DNA of 64,000 nucleotides from positions 62,001 to 126,000 of the forward strand of contig NZ_JAFMPY010000008.1 in the NCBI RefSeq assembly GCF_017353515.1. The letters are read 5' to 3'. The DNA is from Jiella sonneratiae (GTDB lineage: Bacteria > Pseudomonadota > Alphaproteobacteria > Rhizobiales > Rhizobiaceae). The first letter of the stretch is position 1, and the number at the start of each line of letters is the position of its first letter. Below the pieces are notes generated by a model. It saw only the letters and a list, made by a program, of their open reading frames with translations, had not been told where the DNA came from and ran no database searches. A program made the translations under genes and the position numbers. This document shows positions 21,576 to 30,114 of this stretch, one piece after another.

Positions 21576-22406
21576 TCACGCCTTGGCAAGGCGCGCGCCG
21601 CGAACGCCGGCCGCAAGGCGCGAAACGATCCCGGTCACGGAGGAGACCGCAGCCGCGCCGCCGCCGTCCTCGAGCGAGGCCTCGATGGCCGAGACCAGCG
21701 CCGAGCCGACGACGACGCCGTCGGCGCCGCGGCCGATCTCGGCCGCCTGTTCGGCGGTCCTGACGCCGAAGCCGACGCAGACGGGCAGGTCGGTGTGGCG
21801 CTTGATCCGCGCGACGGCCGCCGCGACCTTGCCGGAATCGGGCGCCGCCGATCCGGTGATGCCGGTGATCGAGACGTAGTAGACGAAGCCCGAGGTGTTC
21901 TTCAGCACCGCCGGCAGGCGCTTGTCGTCGGTGGTCGGCGTCGCGAGGCGGACGAAGTTGAGACCCGCCTGAAGCGCCGGCAGGCAGAGTTCCTCGTCCA
22001 TCTCCGGCGGCAGGTCGACGACGATCAGGCCGTCGACGCCGGCGACGAGCGCATCCTTCACGAAGGCCTCGACGCCATAGACGTAGATCGGGTTGAAGTA
22101 GCCCATCAGGATGATCGGCGTCTCGGTGTCGCCCCGCCGGAAGTCCGTCACCAGGGACAGCGTCTTCTTCAGGCTTTCGCCGGCCTTCAGCGCCCGGAGC
22201 CCGGCCTTCTGGATCGCCGGACCGTCGGCCATCGGATCGGAGAACGGCATGCCGAGTTCGATGACGTCGGCGCCGGCATCGGGAAGCGCCCGGACGATCT
22301 CGAGCGCCGTCGCGTGATCCGGATCGCCGGCCATGACGAAGGTGACGAGGGCGGGTCGGCCCTCTTCTTTCAGCTTGGCGAAACGGGCTTCGATGCGGGT
22401 GGTCAT
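21576..22406 (-). CDS. trpA: Tryptophan synthase alpha subunit
   Basis: 276-residue TIM-barrel subunit that cleaves indole-3-glycerol phosphate to indole, which is channelled to TrpB. The catalytic Glu is in [18 protein letters not shown], and Asp in [14 protein letters not shown]. The phosphate-binding loops include SITGITG and [11 protein letters not shown]. Normally it follows trpB directly. Here it is separated from trpB by about 1.2 kb holding a toxin-antitoxin pair and cutA on the same strand, so it may depend on read-through or its own promoter in the 235-base gap upstream. Confidence 0.96.
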   Translation of the reverse strand: MTTRIEARFAKLKEEGRPALVTFVMAGDPDHATALEIVRALPDAGADVIELGMPFSDPMADGPAIQKAGLRALKAGESLKKTLSLVTDFRRGDTETPIILMGYFNPIYVYGVEAFVKDALVAGVDGLIVVDLPPEMDEELCLPALQAGLNFVRLATPTTDDKRLPAVLKNTSGFVYYVSITGITGSAAPDSGKVAAAVARIKRHTDLPVCVGFGVRTAEQAAEIGRGADGVVVGSALVSAIEASLEDGGGAAAVSSVTGIVSRLAAGVRGARLAKA

Positions 22407-22641
22407 GGATGCGCTTTCGAACGGGACGCCGAGTGAGTTTCTTCGCGGGCGCCTGAAATCCGGAACTGCCGATGGATGCCGCGTTCCTTACGCCATCATG
22501 CGCCGCGCTGCCAAGCGGGTCGGAACCGGCGAACGCCCGCCGCGCGCCGTCCGATCGCCGGTGCCGGCGCGCAGAAAGACGACGGCGCGGGAGCGCCGGC
22601 GAAGAGGACGATCGCAGGGCGCCCCGACCACGATCCCGGGC

Positions 22642-22968
22642 TCACGGCTTGCGGCAGACCTCCTCCACCCAGGCCGCCGTCGCCGCATCGACGAAATCCA
22701 CCCGGAAGCCGAAGATCGCCGGCGTCTCGTAGGGATGCGCCGCGCGGATAGCCGCCGCGCAGGCCTCGAACAGGTCGGCCCGCGTCTTGACGGCGAGGCG
22801 CCACTCGTCCTGGCGCTGGCGTTTGCCCTGCCACCAGAAGCGGCTGTCGATCTCCTTGACCGGAATGTTGCAGCAGGCCGCGAGCTTCTCGTCGAGCAGC
22901 TTGCCGGCGATTTCCCGCGCGTCGAGCAGCGACGGGCAGGTGACGTGGATTTCGACGATGTCGGTCAA
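22642..22968 (-). CDS. cutA: Divalent-cation tolerance protein CutA
   Basis: 108-residue CutA1 protein, a trimeric ferredoxin-like-fold protein associated with copper tolerance and signalling, with no proven catalytic role. The family blocks AREIAGKLLDEKLAACCNI, SRFWWQGK and AAHPYETPAIFGF are all present. The start is TTG at 22968, with GGGAG 7 bases upstream and no better alternative. It lies between trpA and the ParE-like toxin on the same strand. This is an unusual place for cutA and suggests insertion or rearrangement within the trp block. Confidence 0.9.
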   Translation of the reverse strand: MTDIVEIHVTCPSLLDAREIAGKLLDEKLAACCNIPVKEIDSRFWWQGKRQRQDEWRLAVKTRADLFEACAAAIRAAHPYETPAIFGFRVDFVDAATAAWVEEVCRKP

Positions 22969-23004
22969 TGATGCGCTCCCGAGCCAGGTTCTTCTCGTAT
23001 GGTT

Positions 23005-23289
23005 TTATGGCCACTCGCCGGATCGCTCGGCGCGTTGGTCGAAGACGCGAATGATCTCGATCCGGTCCTCGCGCACGACGTAGACGAAGATGAACGGCGT
23101 TCGTCCAAGAACGATCTCACGCGTGCCTTCTTCTCCCTGCCGTCCCGCAAGCGGATGCTCCCGCAACGTCTGCATCGTCCTGCCGAACTGGAGGCGCGCT
23201 CTCACGGCACCGTCCGGGAAAATCTCTTCATAGTACCGCCGGAACCAGCCGAGATCGGCACGGGCGCGCGGCAGGAAGACGATTTTCAT
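23005..23289 (-). CDS. RelE/ParE-superfamily toxin
   Basis: 94-residue probable toxin of a type II toxin-antitoxin pair. The pattern fits ParE: ARADLGWFRRYYEEIFP near the N-terminus, LREHPLAGRQGEEGTREIVLGRTPFIFVYVV, and RIEIIRVFDQRAE at the end. ParE proteins of this type usually block DNA gyrase. The catalytic set of ribosome-dependent RelE proteins is not evident, so gyrase poisoning is more likely, by inference. Its ATG overlaps the antitoxin stop (ATGA, 23286-23289). It lies inside the trp block. Confidence 0.85.
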   Translation of the reverse strand: MKIVFLPRARADLGWFRRYYEEIFPDGAVRARLQFGRTMQTLREHPLAGRQGEEGTREIVLGRTPFIFVYVVREDRIEIIRVFDQRAERSGEWP

Positions 23290-23567
23290 CGGCCTGGGAA
23301 GACATCAGGCTCCGGAGGCGGAAGTTCGTCGGCCGTCCCCCAGCTTTCGACCCAGCGCGAGATCGCCGCCTCTGAGACGAACACGCCATCCTCGGCCTCC
23401 TGCAAGGCCTGGCGAACGGCTTCGCGCTTGACCTTGCGGCCCGAAAGATATTGCGCGATCGCCGCCTCGGCGACTTCCGCCGCCGTCTGGTTGGTCATGC
23501 TGGCTTCGGCCTCGAGATCCGCCTTCACCGAAGGCTCGAGCCGAACGGATAAGTCGACCGACGCCAT
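23286..23567 (-). CDS. ParD-like ribbon-helix-helix antitoxin
   Basis: 93-residue antitoxin paired with the downstream ParE-like toxin. The N-terminal ribbon-helix-helix pattern (SVDLSVRLEPSVKADLEAEA) should form the DNA-binding, autorepressing dimer. The C-terminal half, ending in a proline-rich ELPPPEPD segment, would wrap the toxin. The antitoxin-first order and 4-base overlap are standard. An operator would be expected in the 68 bases between it and trpB. Repression there would also affect the flanking trp genes if they share a transcript. Confidence 0.82.
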   Translation of the reverse strand: MASVDLSVRLEPSVKADLEAEASMTNQTAAEVAEAAIAQYLSGRKVKREAVRQALQEAEDGVFVSEAAISRWVESWGTADELPPPEPDVFPGR

Positions 23568-23635
23568 CGAACGTCTCCTTCCAATATGCAGCTCTGGCCG
23601 GATCGGCAGATGCGGCGGAGCCGATCGAGCCTCGC

Positions 23636-24853
<1,218 letters not shown>

Positions 24854-24868
24854 GGGCTCTCTAGCCTT

Positions 24869-25528
24869 TCAGGCTGGCGTCCCGGCGGCGATCCGGTCCA
24901 GCGCGTCGAAGAAGGTGTCGATGCGGCGGACGTCCTTCACGCCCGGCGCGCTCTCGACGCCGGAGGAGACGTCAATGCCGGCGGGCCGCGCCACGCGCAG
25001 CGCCTCGGCGACGTTGTCCGCGTCGATGCCACCGGAAAGCATGTAGGCGAGGCCGGGGTCAAGGACAGCGAGCAGCCGCCAGTCGAAGGAGACGCCGTTG
25101 CCGCCCGGCAGGTCGGAGCCCTTGGGCCGCTTCGAATCGAGCAAAATGCGGTCGGCGACGCCGCGATAGGCAGCAATGGCCTCAAGATCGGCGGCTTCCG
25201 CAACCGGCAGCGCCTTCATCACCTTCAGCCCGGTCCGCGCCTTCACTTCCGCGACCCGTTCGGGCGTTTCCCGCCCGTGCAGCTGCAGCCAGTCCGGCCG
25301 CACCTCCCCGGCAAAGCGCGCGATCAGATCGTCGTCCGGGTCGACCGTGACAATGACGGTTTCGGCGCGGCCGGCGACGCGGCGCACCAACGCGGCCATC
25401 GGCTCGACGTCGAGATGCCGGGGACTTTTGGCGAAATGCACGAAGCCGACATGGCTCGCGCCGCGGGAGAGCGCCGCGTCCAGGGTCTCGGGCGTCGACA
25501 GGCCGCAGATTTTGACGTCGGGTTTCAT
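24869..25528 (-). CDS. trpF: Phosphoribosylanthranilate isomerase
   Basis: 219-residue TIM-barrel enzyme converting N-(5'-phosphoribosyl)anthranilate to the CdRP intermediate of tryptophan synthesis. The catalytic Cys is in KICGLSTPE and the catalytic Asp in RILLDSKRPKG. LQLHGRETPERV and MLSGGIDADNVAEAL are family blocks. It is the first gene of the minus-strand trpF-trpB-(TA)-cutA-trpA-accD-folC series, so the promoter should lie in the roughly 150 bases above 25528. No leader peptide rich in Trp was found. Confidence 0.95.
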   Translation of the reverse strand: MKPDVKICGLSTPETLDAALSRGASHVGFVHFAKSPRHLDVEPMAALVRRVAGRAETVIVTVDPDDDLIARFAGEVRPDWLQLHGRETPERVAEVKARTGLKVMKALPVAEAADLEAIAAYRGVADRILLDSKRPKGSDLPGGNGVSFDWRLLAVLDPGLAYMLSGGIDADNVAEALRVARPAGIDVSSGVESAPGVKDVRRIDTFFDALDRIAAGTPA

Positions 25529-25676
25529 GAGACGGCAAGTGGCATCGAAACGCGGCGATGTCGAGGGGCGGAGGGGGATCCGGCAAGTCGGGGCGACGTG
25601 ACCATGGAGAGGATCTTGCCAGAAGCAAACTATCGTGGGGCTATGTCGTGCACGGCCGGCTTAGTCGCGGGCTGAG

Positions 25677-25975
25677 ATGGCGAGGCATCATCACATCGAA
25701 AGCGGCCTCGACAACGTCTATATCGAAGACATCGCGGCCGATCGCGAGGCGGTCGGCGAGGAGATGATCGCCATCCCCGCCGTCAATCGCGGTGAGATCG
25801 AAATCGACTCGACGGCCGAGACGCTGATCCGCCGGATGGCGATCGAAAGGCTGAAGCTCTTGGAGATGTCGGCATCAAGCTCCTGGCGCAGCGCAGCGTT
25901 CCCAAAGCCGAAACTCAGCCAATCACCATCCGCGCGGCGGATCGCGGCACCACCGGCTACTCGCTCGCCGCATAG
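25677..25975 (+). pseudogene. Decayed MqsA-like antitoxin/regulator (HTH deleted, frameshifted)
   Basis: The first 38 codons (MARHHHIESGLDNVYIEDI, then EEMIAIPAVNR) look like the N-terminus of the MqsA/YgiT-like HTH regulators that read GLDNVYI...LHR. The frame then jumps to a C-terminal block (GEIEIDSTAETLIRRMAIERL), omitting the helix-turn-helix and WERGE region expected between them. A frameshift near 25845-25860 follows. In the shifted frame the sequence continues GDVGIKLLAQRSVPKAETQP to GYSLAA and TAG at 25973, again matching the family's C-terminal end. The family match is from memory and pattern. Confidence 0.55.
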
Positions 25976-26053
25976 GCAGCATCGTCCATGGCCGGCGGTG
26001 GCGTTGAATTCACCGCGGTCGACGGACGCATCGGGTCGAAACCGCGCCGTCCC

Positions 26054-27067
26054 TCACCCCACTCCGATCGCATGCAGCCCCGACCCATGCTGCTTCAGCC
26101 AGGCCTTGCCGGCCTGCGTGTCGGGGCAGAGCCTTTCGCACAGCGCCCAGAATTGCGGGCCGTGGTTCATCTCGACGAAATGCGCCACCTCGTGGGCGGC
26201 GAGATAGTCGAGGACGAAGGGCGGCGCCATGACGATCCGCCAGGAAAAGGCGAGGCGCCGGTCGTGGGTGCAGGAGCCCCAGCGGCTGGTGGTGTCCTTG
26301 ATGGTGATGGCGCGGGGCTCCAGACCGACCGCCGCCGCGTGGCACTTCACCCGTTCGGAAAGGTCGCGCCCGGCCTCGCGGCAGAAAAAGTCGAGGACGC
26401 GGCGGGTAAAATGCCTGTCTTCGCCGCCGACGAGGAGCTGCTGGCGAATGCCGGCGATGGCGGCATCGTCGGGCCGGGCCGGCGCTGCACCGGAAGCGGG
26501 ATCGCCTCGGTGGCGACCGGCGTTTTCCGCTCCGCCAAGGGCGGCCGCGCCTGCAGCGCCCGCCGCGCCCCCATGTCCAACGGCGTCGCGAGACCTGATC
26601 GGTTCCATTCCCGCTGCCTGGAACAGGTCGCCCATCGCGCCTGCCGCGTGAAGCCGAGGCGGACGGTGCCGTGAGGCGACCGGCGGCGAGACGGCTTGCG
26701 GGGCCTCCGGTTCGGCCCGATCGCCGACAGGCGCCAGCCGCGTGACCAGCCGGCCGCCGCGATGGGTCAGCAGCGTCGGCTCGCCGCGCAGCGGGACGAT
26801 CGCGCCGGGCGCAATGACGACGCGGTCCGGGACGCGCGCCAGTCGCTCTTCGACCCAGCCGCGGTGGCGGTCGAGAAACCCGCGTATCTTGCGGGCCGAC
26901 ATGCCGCGCGGCACCGTCACGATCAAACCGCCGCCGCCGGGTGCGATGCGCATGATCATGCGCTTTGCCCGCGGATTCTGCCGGATGGTCAAGGGGAGCG
27001 GGCTCCCCGCGACGTCGATCGTTTCGGGCAGCGGCGGTTCCGGTTTGCGGCGCAGAAGCTGAGGCAT
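26054..27067 (-). CDS. YgjP-type (M48-like, DUF45) metallopeptidase domain protein
   Basis: 337-residue protein with a C-terminal zinc-metallopeptidase domain. The zinc motif is YLAAHEVAHFVEMNHGPQFW, preceded by ITIKDTTSRWGSCT and LAFSWRIVMAPPFVLDYLAAHE, all diagnostic of the YgjP/DUF45 family. The N-terminal part (NPRAKRMIMRIAPGGGGLIVTVPRG) is also typical. Between about residues 115 and 205 there is an extra Ala/Pro/Arg/Gly-rich segment absent from the usual protein of about 240 residues. The family's cellular role is not settled. It precedes no obvious operon partner. Confidence 0.82.
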   Translation of the reverse strand: MPQLLRRKPEPPLPETIDVAGSPLPLTIRQNPRAKRMIMRIAPGGGGLIVTVPRGMSARKIRGFLDRHRGWVEERLARVPDRVVIAPGAIVPLRGEPTLLTHRGGRLVTRLAPVGDRAEPEAPQAVSPPVASRHRPPRLHAAGAMGDLFQAAGMEPIRSRDAVGHGGAAGAAGAAALGGAENAGRHRGDPASGAAPARPDDAAIAGIRQQLLVGGEDRHFTRRVLDFFCREAGRDLSERVKCHAAAVGLEPRAITIKDTTSRWGSCTHDRRLAFSWRIVMAPPFVLDYLAAHEVAHFVEMNHGPQFWALCERLCPDTQAGKAWLKQHGSGLHAIGVG

Positions 27068-27167
27068 CGAGAACGGCGATCCGGCTTGTGTCTCACGTCG
27101 GAGACGGGTGGTGGAAATCCGCCTGCGTCCACCCCGTTCGCCGAGCGGCTCAGTCTAGCCCAGAATG

Positions 27168-27199
27168 AAAAGCGGCGGCACCCCGAAGGATGCCGCCGC
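27168..27199 (-). terminator. Intrinsic terminator (minus strand)
   Basis: On the minus strand GCGGCGGCA (27199-27191) pairs perfectly with TGCCGCCGC (27180-27172) across a 10-base loop and is followed by TTTT then ATTC. It lies downstream of the DUF2852 gene and upstream of the metallopeptidase gene, so it ends the DUF2852 transcript. Confidence 0.8.
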
Positions 27200-27318
27200 C
27201 CGGCTCAATCAACAGCCGCTGTCGGCCGTGAGGGGCAAGGGCTACCCGTTGCCCCCGATTCTGGTCTCGATTTCGGCCTCGCGTTCGGCAGGGCCGCATG
27301 CCGTCGCCGGGCGGCAGA

Positions 27319-27762
27319 TCAGGCCGGCTGGCCGTCGACGATCGGGCCACCCTCGTCGCGGCGGGACTCGCGGCCCTTGCGGTCGCGCATGAAGCGGTCG
27401 AACTCTTCCTGGTCCTTGGCCCGGCGCAGTTCGCGGGCATAGGCCTCGAACTCGGCCGCCGCCTCGTTCAGCCGGCGCCGCTCCTCGTCGAGCCGGCGAA
27501 GCTCGGCGTCGCGCCAGTCGTCGAAGGCGACGTTGCCGGTCGCCTCTTGCCGGAAGGGTTGCTTGAAGCCGGCACGCCGCATGTTGCACATGAACTTGTC
27601 GGTCGAAGTGTTGACGTCGCGCTTGAACCCCTCGAGGCGCTCGCCCCAGAGGATGTAGGCCAGCATCGCCAGACCAAGCGGCCACCAGACGAAGAACCCG
27701 CCGACCATCACGGCAATCGTCACCGGCGTCCAGGCCGGACGAATGAGAGCTTGTGAAGTCAT
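27319..27762 (-). CDS. DUF2852 family membrane protein
   Basis: 147-residue protein of unknown function. A double hydrophobic region spans about residues 10-40 (WTPVTIAVMVGGFFVWWPLGLAMLAYILWG). A positively charged amphipathic middle and a long Glu/Arg-rich coiled-coil-like helix (about 80-125; ELRRLDEERRRLNEAAAEFE) follow. The pattern fits the DUF2852 family of alphaproteobacteria. The ATG at 27762 has AAGGA about 11 bases upstream; an in-frame ATG at 27804 would only prepend a short hydrophobic leader. Confidence 0.75.
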   Translation of the reverse strand: MTSQALIRPAWTPVTIAVMVGGFFVWWPLGLAMLAYILWGERLEGFKRDVNTSTDKFMCNMRRAGFKQPFRQEATGNVAFDDWRDAELRRLDEERRRLNEAAAEFEAYARELRRAKDQEEFDRFMRDRKGRESRRDEGGPIVDGQPA

Positions 27763-27955
27763 CGCAGTCACGTTCCTTTTGAATATGGCCGCGATGGCAA
27801 GCATCGCGGGAGAGAGGCCTCTCGTTTTTTGTCGATGATTAAGAGATGGTGAGCGGATTTTCGCCCTTCAATGGTTTTCGCGCGAAAATCCTGCCGCCCT
27901 TCGGCGAAAGCCGGAATGCCATGCTGCGCCGATCGCCGTCCCCTCCCCGCTCCGA

Positions 27956-28558
27956 TCATCTGACGCCGCGCGTCTCGTCCTTTCCGGCATCCGCCGCCGC
28001 GGACGGATCGCCCGTCAGGGTGCGCCGGATGTCGGTGGCGACGAACGCCGCCGCGCGCCGGAAGGCATCGTCGGTGTCGCCGCGAAAGGTGATGACGCGG
28101 TCGAAGACGACACGGTTCTTGGCAACGTCGAGAACGTCGACGCGACCGAAGCCGACGAGCGTGCTCATCTTGTGGATCCCGCCATAGACCAGATAGTCGG
28201 CGCCGGCGCGCTTCGCCTCGCCGAGCAGCGGCTCTGCCCTCAGCGCCGCAAGGCTGCATCCCGATGCCGCGCCCGTCATGCAGGCGAGCGTCACCTTGTC
28301 GAGACTGCCGGCCTCGACGAGTTCGGCCTCCAGCCGGTCGCGAAACACCGCCAGCCGTTCGGCATGGGCCGCGGTCTGGTCGCGCGCCTCGCCCGACGTG
28401 TCGGCATAGTCGAACTTAGCGACGGCGACCATCGCCGTCTTGCCTGCCGCGATCTCGGCCGCCGCGCCGGACGAGGTGGCGGCGATCCCGATCGTCGCGA
28501 CGAGGGCCGCCAGCCAGCCGGTTCCGTTTCTGTCGTTCCTGTCGTTGATGTCGTTCAT
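27956..28558 (-). CDS. DUF2380 family secreted protein
   Basis: 200-residue exported protein of unknown function. A short polar N-terminus (MNDINDRNDRN, from repeated GA-rich codons) is followed by a signal-peptide core ending ...SSGAAAEIAAG. The mature part has VAKFDYADTSGEARDQTAAH, Cys in LACMTGAASGCSLA, GADYLVYGGIHKMS and VVFDRVITFRGDTDDAFRRAA, the pattern of DUF2380. The start at 28558 is fixed by GGAGGAAGGAC immediately upstream. It stands alone; in the family it is presumed to be periplasmic. Confidence 0.72.
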   Translation of the reverse strand: MNDINDRNDRNGTGWLAALVATIGIAATSSGAAAEIAAGKTAMVAVAKFDYADTSGEARDQTAAHAERLAVFRDRLEAELVEAGSLDKVTLACMTGAASGCSLAALRAEPLLGEAKRAGADYLVYGGIHKMSTLVGFGRVDVLDVAKNRVVFDRVITFRGDTDDAFRRAAAFVATDIRRTLTGDPSAAADAGKDETRGVR

Positions 28559-28786
28559 GTCCTTCCTCCCGATGCGCCGCGGCCGGCCCCGGCAGGGCCG
28601 CACCCGCCGGGAAGGCCATCGGCCGCGATCCCGCAGAAGAAGTGGAGGTTTCGTCGGCGACAGCAAGAAACCTTGGACAGGCGTGAAGGGAATGGAAAGC
28701 CCGCCTTCGCCCACCCATGTTCCTCGGAGGCCCCGGCGGCTTTGCGGCCGGTGCCTGCCGGCACAAGTCCGACGAAGGAGACTGCG

Positions 28787-29200
28787 ATGACCTCGAGCGT
28801 GATCCCGACGCTCCGCTACGCCGATGCGCGGGCGATGATCGACTGGCTCTGCTCCGTCCTCGGCTTCGAACGGCGCGCCGTTCACGAGGCGGACGACGGC
28901 ACCATCCTTCATGCCGAGCTGGTCCACGGCGCCGGCATGGTCATGGTCGGCGAGGCGCGCGACGACGATTTCGGCGCATGTCAGGCACCGCCATCCGGCG
29001 GCGACGCCCGGGTGACCCAGAGCCCCTATGTCGTCGTGACCGACATCGACCGGCTCTACGAGGCGGTGAAGGCCGCCGGCGCGACGGTGGTGATGGACCT
29101 TGCCGACAAGGACTACGGCTCCCGCGAATTCTCCTGCCGCGATCCGGAGGGGCATCTGTGGAATTTCGGCACCTACGACCCCTGGCGGACGGGCGTGTGA
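28787..29200 (+). CDS. VOC (glyoxalase/bleomycin-resistance fold) family protein
   Basis: 137-residue cytoplasmic protein of the vicinal-oxygen-chelate fold. Two beta-alpha-beta-beta-beta modules are recognisable: PTLRYADARAMIDWLCSVLGFERR, then YVVVTDIDRLYEAVKAAGATVVMD, ending SREFSCRDPEGHLWNFGTYDPW. The last block, with the metal-ligand Glu in DPEGHLW, is typical of PhnB/YaeR-like members. The substrate is unknown. ATG at 28787, with AAGGAG 6 bases upstream, marks the start. Confidence 0.82.
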   Translation: MTSSVIPTLRYADARAMIDWLCSVLGFERRAVHEADDGTILHAELVHGAGMVMVGEARDDDFGACQAPPSGGDARVTQSPYVVVTDIDRLYEAVKAAGATVVMDLADKDYGSREFSCRDPEGHLWNFGTYDPWRTGV

Positions 29201-29349
29201 CGGCTTCGCGCTTGCGCAGAAGGCTCAGGCTGCCGTAAGGCCCGCTTCGCCCCAGGAACCGGGGGGACGCGGCGCTCCTCCAGCCGCCGCGTCGTCCCGT
29301 TCGAAACGTCACCGTCGGTACCGCTGTTCGGGCCGATCCAGCAGAAGCC

Positions 29350-30021
29350 GTGCCGATGGACTGGACCGCCCCGATCGACGACTATTGCGAACGCACCAGC
29401 GCGGCCTTCTGGGCCGAGCCGCTGAATGCCTGGACGAATATCGCCTTCATCGCCGCGGCGCTGCTCGGGCTCAGCCTCTGGAAGATGCGCGGCGGGCGCG
29501 ACGAACCCGCCCTTGCCCTCTGCCTCCTCGTCGCGGTGATCGGCGCGGGATCCTTCCTATTCCACACCGTCGCCACGCGCTGGGCGAGCCTTGCCGACGT
29601 CGTGCCGATCGCGGTCTTCATCTACGGCTATTTCGCCCTGGCGCTCAGCCGGTTCTTCGCGCTGACGCCGCTCGTCGCGGCGGCGGGAACCGCGGTCTTC
29701 TTCGCCGCATCGCTCGTCGTCGAACCGGTGCTCGCCGCGATCGTCGGCTCCTCGGCCGGCTACATGCCGGGGCTCTTCGCCCTCGTCGGCGTCGGCGGCA
29801 TCCTGGTCTCGCGGCGCGAGGAGCCGGGCACCCTCGTGCTCGGCGCCGGCGCGACCTTCTTCGTCTCGCTGATCTTCCGCATGCTCGACGCACCGCTCTG
29901 CGAGGTCTGGCCGCTCGGCACCCATGCGGTCTGGCACGTCCTGAACGCCGTCACCCTCGGCCTGCTGCTCGTCGCCGCAATCGACGCGCCGCCGGTCCCG
30001 GCAGCCCGCCGCAGGGCCTGA
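29350..30021 (+). CDS. Ceramidase-family (alkaline ceramidase/CREST) membrane hydrolase
   Basis: 223-residue protein with about seven hydrophobic helices that fits the alkaline ceramidase family. The N-terminal DDYCERTSAAFWAEPLNAWTN matches the conserved D-x-Y-C-E-R...EP-x-N-x-x-T-N signature. GSFLFHTVATRWASLADVVPI carries the conserved His and Asp, and HAVWHVLNA near the end carries the remaining metal-binding His residues. Members hydrolyse amide bonds of ceramide-like lipids using zinc. The true bacterial substrate is unknown. The start is GTG 29350 or ATG 29356. Confidence 0.78.
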   Translation: MPMDWTAPIDDYCERTSAAFWAEPLNAWTNIAFIAAALLGLSLWKMRGGRDEPALALCLLVAVIGAGSFLFHTVATRWASLADVVPIAVFIYGYFALALSRFFALTPLVAAAGTAVFFAASLVVEPVLAAIVGSSAGYMPGLFALVGVGGILVSRREEPGTLVLGAGATFFVSLIFRMLDAPLCEVWPLGTHAVWHVLNAVTLGLLLVAAIDAPPVPAARRRA

Positions 30022-30114
30022 GCGCGGCGGACGGGGCCGCGGCTTCCCGCCCGACTGCCCGGGGCGTCTTCCGGCGTCGGTCCGAACCGGGAAATGCCGC
30101 CTGTCGCCGGTGCG

